Below are positions 33,120-41,881 of a stretch of 64,000 nucleotides of DNA, piece by piece (the first letter of the stretch is position 1; the number at the start of each line of letters is the position of its first letter). The translations under genes were made by a program, and so were the position numbers. The stretch is from Roseiarcus sp963820775 (GTDB lineage: Bacteria > Pseudomonadota > Alphaproteobacteria > Rhizobiales > Beijerinckiaceae). The stretch is taken from assembly GCA_963820775.1 (NCBI GenBank), contig CAWGBF010000008.1:372001-436000 (forward strand), read 5' to 3'. The notes under the pieces were generated by a model. That model was not told where the DNA came from and ran no database searches. It saw only the letters and a program-made list of their open reading frames with translations.

Positions 33120-34940
33120 ATGGCCGACAAATCCAAGACCAAATCAAACGGCGGCGGCAAGCGGCCGTTGCGATCCAGGCAATGGTTCGACAATCCGGAC
33201 AACCCGGGAATGACGGCCCTTTATCTCGAGCGCTACCTCAATTTTGGCCTGACGCCCGGCGAGCTGCGCTCCGGCAAACCGATCATCGGCATTGCGCAGA
33301 CCGGCTCTGATCTTTCGCCGTGCAATCGCCATCACCTTGAACTCGCGAAGCGCGTGCGCGACGGCATCACGGCGGCCGGAGGGCTCGCGTTCGAATTTCC
33401 GGTGCACCCAATTCAGGAGACCGGCAAGCGGCCAACCGCGGCGCTCGATCGCAATCTCGCCTATCTGGGCCTCGTCGAAATCCTGATGGGCTATTTCATC
33501 GACGGCGTGGTGCTGACGACCGGGTGTGACAAGACGACGCCCGCCTGCATCATGGCCGCCGCGACGGTGAACATTCCCGCGATCGTCCTCTCCGGCGGAC
33601 CCATGCTCAACGGCTGGCATCACGGTCAGCGCAGCGGCTCGGGCACCGTGGTGTGGCAGGCGCGCGCCGACCTTGCCGAAGGCAAGATCGACTACGAAGA
33701 GTTCATGGAGATCGTCACCTCGTCCGCGCCCTCGGTCGGCCATTGCAACACGATGGGCACGGCCTCGACCATGAACTCGCTCGCCGAGGCGCTCGGCATG
33801 AGCCTGCCCGGCTGCGCGGCGATTCCTGCGCCCCACCGCGAGCGTGGCCAGATCGCCTATCGGACTGGCCAACGCATCGTCGAAATGGTGTGGGAGGATC
33901 TGAAGCCGTCGGACATTCTGACGCGCGAGGCGTTCGAGAACACGATCGTCGTCAACAGCGCCATCGGCGGATCGACCAACGCGCCAATCCACATCAACGC
34001 CATCGCCCGCCACATCGGCGTGCCACTTTCAATTCAGGACTGGGAGACGATCGGGCACAAGGTGCCGCTGCTCCTCAACATGCAGCCCGCCGGCAAATAC
34101 CTCGGCGAAGAATATCACCGCGCCGGCGGCGTTCCGGCCGTCGTCAACGAACTGATGAAGCGCAAGCTCATCCATGAGAAGGCGCTGACCGTCAACGGCA
34201 AGACGATGGGAGAAAACTGCGCCAAGATCCATTCGGACGATCCTGACGTCATCACGCCGATCGACAAGCCGTTGAAAGAGGACGCCGGCTTCGTCGTCCT
34301 GAGCGGCAATCTGTTCAACGACGCGATCATGAAGACGAGCGTCATCGATCAGGAGTTCCGCGCCCGCTTCCTCTCCAACCCGAAGGACCCGGACGCATTC
34401 GAGGGCCGGGCGATCGTGTTCGAAGGGCCCGAGGACTATCACCACCGCATCGACGATCCGAAGCTCAAGATCGACGAGCACAGCATTCTGTTCATTCGCG
34501 GCACGGGGCCGATCGGCTATCCGGGCGGAGCGGAAGTGGTCAACATGCAGCCGCCGGCGGCGCTCCTGAAAAAGGGCGTGCATGCGCTGCCCTGCGTCGG
34601 CGACGGCCGACAATCGGGCACCTCCGGTTCGCCGTCGATCCTCAACGCTTCGCCCGAGGCCGCGGCGGGAGGGGGATTGTCGCTGATCAAGACCGGCGAC
34701 CGGGTGCGCATCGATCTCAAGAAAGGCACAGCCAACATCCTGATATCGGATGCCGAGCTGAACGAGCGTCGGGCCAAGCTCACGAGCCAAGGCGGGTTCC
34801 CCTATGCCAAGAGCCAGACGCCGTGGCAGCAGATCCAGCGTGAGATGGTGGCGCAGTTTGACGAAGGCATGGTGCTGAAGCCTGCCGTTCAATACCAGCG
34901 GCTGGCGCAGACGATGGGGGTCCCGCGGGACAACCATTGA
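33120..34940 (+). CDS. IlvD/Edd-family dehydratase (sugar-acid dehydratase type)
   Basis: 606 aa from ATG 33120 (GGAGG about 13 nt upstream). Iron-sulfur ligands are seen in VLTTGCDKTTPACIMAA and SSAPSVGHCNTMGTAST, with a third cysteine earlier in LSPCNRHH. The substrate loop NSAIGGSTNAPIHINAIARH and RGTGPIGYPGGAEVVNMQPP are conserved. The N-terminus RSRQWFDNPDNPGMTALYLE and overall pattern match the sugar-acid branch (L-arabinonate, D-xylonate or galactonate dehydratases) better than dihydroxyacid dehydratase of branched-chain synthesis. Substrate cannot be fixed; the SMP-30 lactonase nearby would supply an aldonate. Confidence 0.85.
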   Translation: MADKSKTKSNGGGKRPLRSRQWFDNPDNPGMTALYLERYLNFGLTPGELRSGKPIIGIAQTGSDLSPCNRHHLELAKRVRDGITAAGGLAFEFPVHPIQETGKRPTAALDRNLAYLGLVEILMGYFIDGVVLTTGCDKTTPACIMAAATVNIPAIVLSGGPMLNGWHHGQRSGSGTVVWQARADLAEGKIDYEEFMEIVTSSAPSVGHCNTMGTASTMNSLAEALGMSLPGCAAIPAPHRERGQIAYRTGQRIVEMVWEDLKPSDILTREAFENTIVVNSAIGGSTNAPIHINAIARHIGVPLSIQDWETIGHKVPLLLNMQPAGKYLGEEYHRAGGVPAVVNELMKRKLIHEKALTVNGKTMGENCAKIHSDDPDVITPIDKPLKEDAGFVVLSGNLFNDAIMKTSVIDQEFRARFLSNPKDPDAFEGRAIVFEGPEDYHHRIDDPKLKIDEHSILFIRGTGPIGYPGGAEVVNMQPPAALLKKGVHALPCVGDGRQSGTSGSPSILNASPEAAAGGGLSLIKTGDRVRIDLKKGTANILISDAELNERRAKLTSQGGFPYAKSQTPWQQIQREMVAQFDEGMVLKPAVQYQRLAQTMGVPRDNH

Positions 34941-34959
34941 CGAACCGGCGGCCTTCGTA

Positions 34960-34983
34960 TATACACTATTTGCTAATTGTATA
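34960..34983 (+). promoter_or_regulatory. Candidate operator of vapBC
   Basis: TATACA (34960-34965) and TGTATA (34978-34983) form an inverted repeat with a 12-nt spacer, centred 25 bp before the vapB start in an AT-rich patch. VapB-VapC complexes usually repress their own promoter through such sites. Confidence 0.55.
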
Positions 34984-34995
34984 GACGAGGCTGTC

Positions 34996-35235
34996 ATGGG
35001 CATCAGCATCCGCGATCCCGCGGTTGGCGAACTCGCGCGCGAACTCGCCAACTTGCGCCGGACCAATATGACCGAGGCGATCGCCCATGCGCTTCGCAGC
35101 GAACTGAAGCGGGAGCGCGACAAGCGTCCGTTGCGCGAGCGACTGAAGCGGATAGCAGATGAAACGGTTGCAATGGCCGGCCCAAATCCCAGGAGGGTCA
35201 CGAAGGAAGAGATCGACGACCTTTGGGGCCAATGA
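34996..35235 (+). CDS. vapB: VapB-type antitoxin
   Basis: 79 aa from ATG 34996 (GAGG 6 nt upstream). MGISIRDPAVGELARELANL followed by TNMTEAIAHALRSELKRERD is the short DNA-binding N-terminal pattern of the Rv0623/VapB group. The C-terminus AGPNPRRVTKEEIDDLWGQ is the toxin-binding tail seen in this group. It neutralises VapC and represses the operon. The stop overlaps the vapC start by 4 nt, the usual antitoxin-toxin coupling. Confidence 0.87.
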   Translation: MGISIRDPAVGELARELANLRRTNMTEAIAHALRSELKRERDKRPLRERLKRIADETVAMAGPNPRRVTKEEIDDLWGQ

Positions 35236-35630
35236 TCTTCATCGATACTTCCGTTTTTGTCGCCATACTCACGAACGAGCCGGACCGGGATTCTTTTGTC
35301 GACGCCATCGCAATCGCCAAGCGCCGGATAACGTCACCTGTCGTGCGCCTTGAGACCTGCATCGTGCTGAGCCTACGTCTTGATTTTTCGCTGAGCGCCG
35401 CCGAACGACGGTTCGATGCTTTTGTTAGAGACGCTGACATTGAGGAGACGCCCGTCGATTCCGCGGCGGGCGTCGCGGCCTTGGCCTGCTTCGAACAATA
35501 TGGCAAAGGCCGACATCCCGCGCGGCTCAACTTCGCCGACTGTCTATCCTACGCCTGCGCAAAGGCTCACGGCGCGGCGTTGCTGTTCAAAGGCGAGGAT
35601 TTTGCGCAAACTGACGTCAAGGCGCGTTGA
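35232..35630 (+). CDS. vapC: VapC PIN-domain ribonuclease toxin
   Basis: 132 aa from ATG 35232. The acidic PIN residues are in MIFIDTSVFVAILTNEPD (Asp 5), the glutamate in SPVVRLETCIVLSLRL (about 42) and the aspartate in LNFADCLSYACAKAHGA (about 98), with a further acidic residue in FKGEDFAQTD. VapC toxins cut tRNA or rRNA when the labile antitoxin is lost. The catalytic set is complete, so the module looks functional. Its target cannot be read from sequence. Confidence 0.9.
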   Translation: MIFIDTSVFVAILTNEPDRDSFVDAIAIAKRRITSPVVRLETCIVLSLRLDFSLSAAERRFDAFVRDADIEETPVDSAAGVAALACFEQYGKGRHPARLNFADCLSYACAKAHGAALLFKGEDFAQTDVKAR

Positions 35631-35686
35631 GCCTGAGAGCGGTTTTCGTCACGACGCCGCTCGCCGAAACGCGTAAGAGATAAGGC

Positions 35687-36391
35687 ATGTCCGCCACCCG
35701 GCCTATTGGCCCTTTGATCGACGCGCATCCTGCCAAGTGGCCGGAGCGGGTTACGCTTAAAGGGCGGTGGGTTACGCTCGTACCCCTCAACGCGAACGCG
35801 CACGCCCAGGCGCTCTATAAAGGTTCGAACGGCGACGCGGCGCGCGAAGCCGTGTGGACCTACCTGTTCGACGGTCCGTACAACAGCCTCGACGAATTTC
35901 GCGCCAACATCGAGGCGAAAGCGCGCTCCGCCGATCCGCTGTTCTTCTCCGTCATCGACAACGCCTCAGGGCGCGCAGTCGGCTATCAGACCTTCTTGCG
36001 CATCGATCCGCCGAGCCGCGTCATCGAGGTCGGCAACATCCTGTACACGCCCGCGATGCAACGGACTGCGGGCGCGACCGAGGCGCAATATCTGTTCGCG
36101 AAATATGTCTTCGACCAGCTCGGCTATCGCCGCTACGAATGGAAGTGCAACGCTCTCAACGCGCCGTCGCGCCGCGCCGCGGAGCGCTTCGGCTTCACGT
36201 TCGAAGGGATTTTCCGCCAGCACATGATCGTCAAGGGCCGCAACCGAGACACAGCGTGGTTCGCGATGCTCGACAGCGAGTGGCCGGCGCGCAAAGCGGC
36301 GTACGAACGCTGGCTTGCGGCGGACAATTTCGATGATGAGGGCCGTCAGAAGCTGAAGCTCTCCGACCTCATGCCGAAGGGAAATGGATGA
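35687..36391 (+). CDS. GNAT-family N-acetyltransferase (RimJ/RimL-like)
   Basis: 234 aa. Acetyl-CoA-dependent acyltransferase with the pattern WVTLVPLNANAHAQALYKGS at the N-terminus, FFSVIDNASGRAVGYQTFLR, the core strand IEVGNILYTPAMQRTAGATE, and YRRYEWKCNALNAPSRRAAE RFGFTFEGIFRQHMIVKGRN near the C-terminus. This resembles the subgroup annotated RimJ/RimL-type or spermidine acetyltransferase-like; substrate unknown. The stop overlaps the next gene by 4 nt, so the two are coupled. Confidence 0.85.
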   Translation: MSATRPIGPLIDAHPAKWPERVTLKGRWVTLVPLNANAHAQALYKGSNGDAAREAVWTYLFDGPYNSLDEFRANIEAKARSADPLFFSVIDNASGRAVGYQTFLRIDPPSRVIEVGNILYTPAMQRTAGATEAQYLFAKYVFDQLGYRRYEWKCNALNAPSRRAAERFGFTFEGIFRQHMIVKGRNRDTAWFAMLDSEWPARKAAYERWLAADNFDDEGRQKLKLSDLMPKGNG

Positions 36392-37212
36392 TGCCGACGA
36401 TCGCAGAGAAGCGCGCCCGCTTCGCCGAGCTGCATGCGGCTCCGGGCTGTTTTGTGATGCCCAATCCGTTCGACATTGGCTCGGCAAAATATCTCGCGTC
36501 GCTTGGCTTCCCGGCGCTCGCCAGCACCAGCGCCGGCATGGCCTTCGCCGCAGGCAAGGGCGATGGCGCGGTCGACCGCGCCTATGTGCTGAGCCACCTC
36601 CGCGACCTCGCCGAAGCGACGGACTTGCCGGTCAACGCCGATTTCGAGGCCGGCTTCGCCCGCGACGCCGACGGCGTCCACGAGAGCGTGCGGCTTTGCG
36701 TCGGCGCGGGCGTTTCGGGCCTTTCGATCGAAGACTATACCGGCAACCCCGGCGCTGCCCTTTACAGCGTCACCGAAGCCGTCGACCGACTGCGCGCGGC
36801 GCGCGCAGCCATCAGCGCCAGCGGCGAGAAGGTCCTGCTCACTGCGCGCAGCGAGGCGATCCTGCGCCAGGCTGGCGGCCTCGCCGAGGCTTTGCGCCGC
36901 CTTCCTCTTTACGCGGAGGCCGGCGCCGACGTGCTTTACGCGCCGATGGTCAGGACGGCAGAGGAAGTGGCCGAGGTCGTACGCGTCGCGGGCAAGCTTC
37001 CGGTCAATGTGCTCGCTGGCTGGCCAGGCTTGACCAAGAGCCAGCTTGAAGACCTCGGCGTCAAACGGATCAGCGTCGGCGGCGCGCTCGCTCGGACGGC
37101 CTGGGGCGGATTCATCCGGGCCGCGAAAGACATCGCCGAGAACGGGCGGTTTGACGCCTTCGCCAACCTGCCGACGATGGGCGACATCGCAGGCGCGTTC
37201 GAGAAGGGCTAA
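36388..37212 (+). CDS. Isocitrate lyase/PEP mutase superfamily protein
   Basis: 274 aa TIM barrel. FVMPNPFDIGSAKYLASLGF near residue 22, the segment LPVNADFEAGFA with the metal-binding aspartate and glutamate, GLSIEDYTGNPG, LLTARSEAILR and ADVLYAPMVRTAEEV are all family positions. Members make or break C-C or C-P bonds next to a carboxylate (2-methylisocitrate lyase, oxaloacetate hydrolase, phosphonopyruvate enzymes). The exact reaction is not predictable. It starts within the end of the GNAT gene and probably shares its transcript. Confidence 0.85.
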   Translation: MMPTIAEKRARFAELHAAPGCFVMPNPFDIGSAKYLASLGFPALASTSAGMAFAAGKGDGAVDRAYVLSHLRDLAEATDLPVNADFEAGFARDADGVHESVRLCVGAGVSGLSIEDYTGNPGAALYSVTEAVDRLRAARAAISASGEKVLLTARSEAILRQAGGLAEALRRLPLYAEAGADVLYAPMVRTAEEVAEVVRVAGKLPVNVLAGWPGLTKSQLEDLGVKRISVGGALARTAWGGFIRAAKDIAENGRFDAFANLPTMGDIAGAFEKG

Positions 37213-37419
37213 GGGGGCGCCTTCGATTTTGGAGTCGGTTTCGCACGATTTCAATGGCTTGCGGCGCCCTTTGCCAGCGCCCTGCCGGAGCGCCGGCGGT
37301 TGGCGGGCGCGGCACAAAGCTATCCAGGGTCAGTATAATTACATATATTATATGTTCTATTATCCGCCGGCCCCCGACTTGCCTCTGGAGCCTACTCGGG
37401 CGCTCGGCGGCCGAGGCGG

Positions 37420-37686
37420 TCATCGCCGCGCACGCGAGGGCGGCTTTGACGCAAGCGTCGGAGCGGACTTTTCGATGCGGAACACGGTGTCGCGCTCGCC
37501 GCGCTCGATGGTCTGCAAACGGTCGCCCATCGCCCCGACCAGATGCGGAATGTCGATCACCGCCAGCGGATCGGTGCAACGCACTTCCAGCCGATCGCCC
37601 GGCGTCAGGGATTTCAAGGCTTTGCGGACTTTAAGCGCCGGAAGAGGACATTTCAGTCCCGACAGATCCAACTTGATGATGGTCAT
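37420..37686 (-). CDS. tusA: TusA/SirA-family sulfur carrier protein
   Basis: 88 aa from ATG 37686. LDLSGLKCPLPALKVRKALK places the sulfur-carrying cysteine in the CPxP motif at residue 10. LTPGDRLEVRCTDPLAVIDI PHL completes the ferredoxin-like fold. TusA proteins relay persulfide sulfur for tRNA thiolation and molybdenum cofactor maturation. It is divergent from mobA 300 bp away, and moaA is also nearby, so a link to molybdenum cofactor is plausible but unproven. The open frame extends upstream through an intergenic repeat and is not used. Confidence 0.88.
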   Translation of the reverse strand: MTIIKLDLSGLKCPLPALKVRKALKSLTPGDRLEVRCTDPLAVIDIPHLVGAMGDRLQTIERGERDTVFRIEKSAPTLASKPPSRARR

Positions 37687-37990
37687 GGCCCGACATGTGC
37701 GGATCACTCGCGGCCCGTCAATCGCGGCTTCTCTCGTTTTGTCGCAGGAGCCCGCCTTATATTCCGCGAGCAAAGCGATCCGGGAGGAACCGCCGTCCGA
37801 TCGCGGGGATCCCGCTCGATCGCGGGGCTGGAGCGCGGTGCAGTCGGGTTGAATCGCCATCGCGAGGAGCAAAGCGACGCGGCGATCCAGGAGAGCGTAG
37901 GGCGCCCGACGACTCCTGGATTGCTTCGCTTCGCTCGCAATGACGAGCTTGGTTCGACCCAAACGCAATCTGCGCTAGGGAAAAAGGGAC
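37687..37990. other. Divergent spacer between tusA and mobA holding a palindromic repeat
   Basis: No gene. The right two thirds is a copy of a palindromic intergenic repeat (37855-37945). Promoters for tusA and mobA must lie at the edges; none is obvious. Confidence 0.5.
37855..37945. repeat. Palindromic intergenic repeat, family A copy 1
   Basis: Inverted arms GCGATCCAGGAG (about 37881) and CTCCTGGATTGCTTCGC (about 37913), flanked by CGCGAGGAGCAAAGCGA and TCGCTCGCAATGACG. The same design recurs at 40078, 51391 and 63059. Such elements are common in Hyphomicrobiales and fold into long hairpins. Confidence 0.8.
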
Positions 37991-38677
37991 ATGTCCGATA
38001 AGAGCCCAGCCGGGTCCGCTCACGACACGCCAAAAGCCAGCCCCGCGATGACTGAAGCATCCGGCGTGCCGGGCGTCTTGCTTGCGGGCGGTCTGGCGCG
38101 TCGAATGGGCGGCGGCGACAAGCCGCTGCGCGAGATTGGCGGCCGTACGATTCTAGCCCGCGTAATTGCGCGGCTTGCGCCGCAATGCGAGTGCTTAGCT
38201 CTCAGCGCCAATGGCGATCCCCTGCGCTTTGCCTCGTTTGGCCTTCCTGTCCTCGCGGATGGGGTGAAGAATTATCCAGGACCGCTCGCCGGAATCCTCG
38301 CCGGGCTCGATTGGGCCGCCACCCACCGGCCCAACGCCCAATGGATTCTCAGCGCGCCGGGCGACTGTCCCTTTCTGCCCCGAGACCTGGTCGTGCGATT
38401 GCGGCAAGCCGTTTCGGCGCAAGGCGCCGAGCTCGCGGTCGCGGCCTCCCAAGGGCGATCTCATCCCGTGATCGGGCTGTGGAGCGTCGCCTTGCGCGAC
38501 GCCCTGCGCGACGCCCTCGTCGTCGAAGGCCTACGCAAGGCCGATGAGTGGGTCGGGCGCTACCGCGTCGCGACGGTCGACTGGCCGGCCGAGCCGCTCG
38601 ATCCGTTCTTCAACGCCAACACCGTCGAGGATCTCGCCGAGGCTGAGCGGCTCGCGGCGATTGAAGGTCCAGCTTGA
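37991..38677 (+). CDS. mobA: Molybdenum cofactor guanylyltransferase MobA
   Basis: Transfers GMP from GTP to molybdopterin to make MGD/bis-MGD for DMSO-reductase family enzymes. The nucleotide signature GVLLAGGLARRMGGGDKPLR is at residues 28-47, LADGVKNYPGPLAGILAGLD near 90-109, and the metal-binding ILSAPGDCPFLP near 118. The C-terminus FFNANTVEDLAEAERL is the family end. The length of 228 aa is slightly above normal owing to a Ser/Ala-rich N-terminal extension; ATG 38048 would give a shorter form. moaA lies 2 kb downstream. Confidence 0.92.
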   Translation: MSDKSPAGSAHDTPKASPAMTEASGVPGVLLAGGLARRMGGGDKPLREIGGRTILARVIARLAPQCECLALSANGDPLRFASFGLPVLADGVKNYPGPLAGILAGLDWAATHRPNAQWILSAPGDCPFLPRDLVVRLRQAVSAQGAELAVAASQGRSHPVIGLWSVALRDALRDALVVEGLRKADEWVGRYRVATVDWPAEPLDPFFNANTVEDLAEAERLAAIEGPA

Positions 38678-38713
38678 CGCCGAGCAAAGCCAGCAGGACA
38701 TTCGACGAACCAG

Positions 38714-38908
38714 TCATCCCCGCAGCAAAGTTTCTCTCAGCTCAAGCAGTTTCGCGAGCTCCTGCTCCTGTTCGGCGATCCGCGCCGCATTCAAATCGTC
38801 GTCGCCTGCGCCAAAGTCAGCAGCGGTCTGTTCAACCAACTCCTCGAGATTCTCGCGAACAGCGGCAATGCGCTCGTCTAGTTCGGTAAGCGTCAGTCCA
38901 CTCGTCAT
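38714..38908 (-). CDS. Small coiled-coil hypothetical protein
   Basis: 64 aa from ATG 38908: TLTELDERIAAVRENLEELV, then AARIAEQEQELAKLLELRET LL. Nearly the whole chain is amphipathic helix with acidic bias, a likely short coiled-coil dimer. Codon use fits the chromosome and the frame is convergent with mobA. No family recognised; a weak GGGA lies upstream. It could still be a chance frame. Confidence 0.5.
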   Translation of the reverse strand: MTSGLTLTELDERIAAVRENLEELVEQTAADFGAGDDDLNAARIAEQEQELAKLLELRETLLRG

Positions 38909-39431
38909 CGCCGCATCCCATCGTTGTCCATGGCATTGAATTCCTCGGGGAGAGCAGGGTCAAGGCGCCGTTTGGATCAGCCCGGGGCAGAATCCTTAAT
39001 CGTTAACCGCCCGCCCCAACACCCATCAACCTCCTCCTGAGGCGCCGCAAAGCAGCCCCAAAGGACGTTCCAGCGGGCGCAAGTGTGGCCGTGAGTGTGG
39101 TCTGGAATATCCTTCGAGGTGCCTTGCTCTCGCAAAGTGCGCCCAGGATGAGGTCCGTGGCGAAGGATACGGACGTTGACGAATCTTGCCCTGCGGATCA
39201 GCCCCGGTTCCTCCCCTTGCTGTCTCCCAATCCAATGCGGTCCCGGAGCCGGCCTCGATGTGGCTTCTTCGCCACAATTTAACGCAATTGACCAATTCGT
39301 GATCCCCCGCCCGGCGCAATCCATTGCGTGGGGCCTGATTCACGCCATAATTACGCCACGGCGGGTCGAGTCGGAGGACTAACCGCGCCAATCGTGCGTT
39401 AAGGTTGTCGATTGTCTCTACGGGGGAAATC
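38909..39431. other. 520-bp gap before the L,D-transpeptidase gene
   Basis: No gene that can be supported; open frames on both strands lack coding character or starts. AT-rich patches near 38995 and 39275-39300 and TTAATCGTTAACC at 38996 suggest regulatory DNA. The ribosome site GGGGGA just before 39432 belongs to the transpeptidase gene. Confidence 0.45.
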
Positions 39432-39983
39432 ATGCGCCGCAATTTGGTCCGCGCCGCCGTCTGGGTCGGCCTGTTTCTGAGCGCCGGAGCGGCGCCGGTA
39501 TTCGCCAACGCCCTGGATTCGCAGTTGCAGCCGGTCGCGACTCCGATCCCTCGCGAGACCGTTTCGTTTGACGGAAGGGAAGCGCCAGGCACCATCGTCA
39601 TCCGCACCAGCGAACGCCGATTGTACCTGGTCCTGCCTGATCACCAGGCGCTCAGGTACGGGGTCGGGGTCGGCCGTCCAGGATTTACCTGGGCCGGCGT
39701 CACCCACATCGGCTACAAGCGCGAATGGCCGGACTGGACGCCGCCGCCGCAGATGCTGAGGCGCCGGCCCGACCTTCCTCGCCATATGGCGGGGGGAATG
39801 GACAATCCGCTCGGCGCGCGCGCGATGTATCTGGCGGGCACGCTCTATCGAATCCATGGCTCCAATGAGCCCGACACGATTGGGCAGGCGGTTTCGTCTG
39901 GCTGCATCCGCATGACCAACGACGATGTCATCGACCTTTATGGGCGAGCAAGGGTTGGCGCCCGGGTCGTTGTGACGCGCTGA
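39432..39983 (+). CDS. L,D-transpeptidase (YkuD domain)
   Basis: 183 aa from ATG 39432 (GGGGGA upstream). Signal peptide RNLVRAAVWVGLFLSAGAAP VFA, then the YkuD domain: TIVIRTSERRLYLVLPDHQA, YGVGVGRPGFTWAGVTHIGY and the active site LYRIHGSNEPDTIGQAVSSG followed by CIRM, which gives the catalytic His and Cys. It crosslinks peptidoglycan by 3-3 bonds or attaches proteins to it in the periplasm. The architecture, ErfK/YbiS/YcfS-like, is complete. It has its own promoter region. Confidence 0.9.
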   Translation: MRRNLVRAAVWVGLFLSAGAAPVFANALDSQLQPVATPIPRETVSFDGREAPGTIVIRTSERRLYLVLPDHQALRYGVGVGRPGFTWAGVTHIGYKREWPDWTPPPQMLRRRPDLPRHMAGGMDNPLGARAMYLAGTLYRIHGSNEPDTIGQAVSSGCIRMTNDDVIDLYGRARVGARVVVTR

Positions 39984-40077
39984 AGTCGTGTACGGCGGGC
40001 GCGACCGGAGCGTTGCGTTTCGAGCGTGACCAAACCTACAGCGCCCCGCGATGGGTTTAAGCGAGGTCACCGCGAGC

Positions 40078-40141
40078 ACTGCGGCACGGCGATCCAGGAG
40101 TGGCCGGGCGCCGGGGTTCCCCTGGATTGCTTTCTTGAATG
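40078..40141. repeat. Palindromic intergenic repeat, family A copy 2
   Basis: Arms GGCGATCCAGGAG and CCCTGGATTGCTTTC match family A seen at 37855; shorter copy. Confidence 0.7.
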
Positions 40142-40170
40142 AGTCCGGGGCCGGATCGGCGGGCTTGGCG

Positions 40171-40461
40171 TCACGGCCGCGGGTGGCGGACTCGGCTTAA
40201 GAGGCCCTCGCGGCAGGTCTCGACAACGATGAAGCAGGCGAGTGCGAGATAACCCCAGGCTGTCAGTTCGATGAATTGCAGAAGACCTCCGTCGAACGCG
40301 GCCATCGCGCCATAGGTGAAGATCAACTGGGAGTTGGCCTGAAACAGAAATAGCAGATTGAAGGAGCACAGCGCGAGGCCGGCCACGGCCATCCCCATGA
40401 TCAGGAACGTCAGCCACGCCGGTCCATGAAATAAACGATTGAGTAGCGCGAACACGCCCAT
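40171..40461 (-). CDS. Small membrane protein of unknown function
   Basis: 96 aa from ATG 40461. Three hydrophobic segments: WLTFLIMGMAVAGLALCSFN LLFLF, LIFTYGAMAAF and FIELTAWGYLALACFIVVET. Basic C-terminus REGLLSRVRHPRP faces the cytoplasm by the positive-inside rule. Resembles small hypothetical membrane proteins of alphaproteobacteria, no function known. It stands alone between a palindromic repeat and moaA, on the opposite strand to both neighbours. Confidence 0.6.
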   Translation of the reverse strand: MGVFALLNRLFHGPAWLTFLIMGMAVAGLALCSFNLLFLFQANSQLIFTYGAMAAFDGGLLQFIELTAWGYLALACFIVVETCREGLLSRVRHPRP

Positions 40462-40751
40462 CGCTCACCCGGAGTCCAGCCTTCGCACCTCGTTGCTTCG
40501 CTCGTGATGGCGGCTCCGTTACCCGACCGGTTCGACTCGACGATCAGCGTCAGCCGATATGGCCCAATCCCGCCGAAATCCCAGCTTCTCGCTCGCCGGA
40601 CGCGTCGCTGGCGGCGCTGTGGCGCCTTCAATTGCGACTAGGCTCGCGGACTTCGCTGTTCCCAGCCGCATATAACGCACTGAAAAGTTTGCGCATCGCC
40701 GCGTCCGACAGCGCCTTTCCTTCGAGTCGACGCGCATCTATATGTTAATTG

Positions 40752-41771
40752 ATGAATGCTCACGCGCCTGCGGCCGTTCAGCCGCTTATTGATCCGTTCG
40801 GTCGCGCGATCGCCTATGTGCGGGTCTCCGTCACCGATCGTTGTGACTATCGCTGCGTCTACTGCATGTCCGAGGACATGAATTTTCTGCCCAAGCGGGA
40901 CATCTTGTCGCTCGAAGAGCTCGATCGATTGTGTTCGACATTCGTCAGCCTGGGCGCGCGTAGAATTCGCATCACCGGCGGCGAGCCGCTGGTCAGGCGC
41001 AATGTGATGTCGCTGTTCCATGACCTCTCGCGGCACCTGAGCGCGGGAACGCTCGATGAAGTGACGGTCACGACCAACGGCTCGCAGCTCTCGCGCTTTG
41101 CTGCTGAACTCGCCGATTGCGGGGTTAAGCGCATCAACGTGTCGCTGGACACGCTCGACCCGGACAAGTTCCGTCAGGTGACGCGCTGGGGCGATTTGAG
41201 CGCCGTGCTGGCCGGAATCGACGCGGCTTCCGCCGCCGGGCTCAAAATCAAGATCAACACAGTCGCCTTGAAGGGCTTCAACGATCAGGAAGCCCTTGAT
41301 CTGGTCAAGTGGGCGAATGGGTGTGGTTTCGACCTGACCTTCATCGAAGTGATGCCGCTCGGGGACATGGAGCGAGACCGAACCGATCAATTCCTGCCTT
41401 TGACGGAGTTGCGCGGCCGCCTCGAACAATCGCTGACGCTAATCCCCTCGACCTACGCCACCGGCGGCCCGGCGCGCTATTACGACGTCAAGGAAACCGC
41501 GGGACGGCTCGGATTTATCACTCCGCTTACGCACAATTTCTGCGAAAGCTGCAATCGGGTGCGCGTCACCTGCACCGGTACGCTCTATATGTGTCTGGGC
41601 CAGGAGGATGCGGTCGATTTGCGTGAGCCGCTACGCCGCTCGGCGTCCAATGGGCCGCTCATGGACGCGATCCGCGCAGGCATAAAGCGCAAGCCCAAGG
41701 GCCACGACTTCGTCATCGCCCGGTCGGCGGCGCCAGCCGTTCACCGCCATATGAACGCGACCGGCGGCTGA
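40752..41771 (+). CDS. moaA: GTP 3',8-cyclase MoaA
   Basis: Radical SAM enzyme for the first step of molybdenum cofactor synthesis. The N-terminal cluster motif is VTDRCDYRCVYC (about residues 28-39), followed by RIRITGGEPLVRR and TVTTNGSQL. The C-terminal second 4Fe-4S cluster is FCESCNRVRVTCTGTLYMCL G. The chain ends in Gly-Gly, needed for catalysis in this family. The length of 339 aa is normal. An in-frame TTG precedes ATG 40752. mobA and tusA are within 3 kb. No molybdenum cofactor riboswitch could be recognised upstream. Confidence 0.95.
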   Translation: MNAHAPAAVQPLIDPFGRAIAYVRVSVTDRCDYRCVYCMSEDMNFLPKRDILSLEELDRLCSTFVSLGARRIRITGGEPLVRRNVMSLFHDLSRHLSAGTLDEVTVTTNGSQLSRFAAELADCGVKRINVSLDTLDPDKFRQVTRWGDLSAVLAGIDAASAAGLKIKINTVALKGFNDQEALDLVKWANGCGFDLTFIEVMPLGDMERDRTDQFLPLTELRGRLEQSLTLIPSTYATGGPARYYDVKETAGRLGFITPLTHNFCESCNRVRVTCTGTLYMCLGQEDAVDLREPLRRSASNGPLMDAIRAGIKRKPKGHDFVIARSAAPAVHRHMNATGG

Positions 41772-41881
41772 CAGCGGTTCTTTTTGTGCGTGGTCCGCTG
41801 GCAGGGACTGCTTCCACGCGCTATATCACTCAGGTGGAAGGGGCGGGACCTTGACTCTCCGCTCCCATGAGGACCAGCGCC

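Noticed and set aside
34029..35201. 390-codon minus-strand open frame
   Set aside because: Antisense of the IlvD/Edd dehydratase and vapB; no family features.
37420..37968. 182-codon form of TusA
   Set aside because: The added residues translate a palindromic repeat; the TusA fold begins at ATG 37686.
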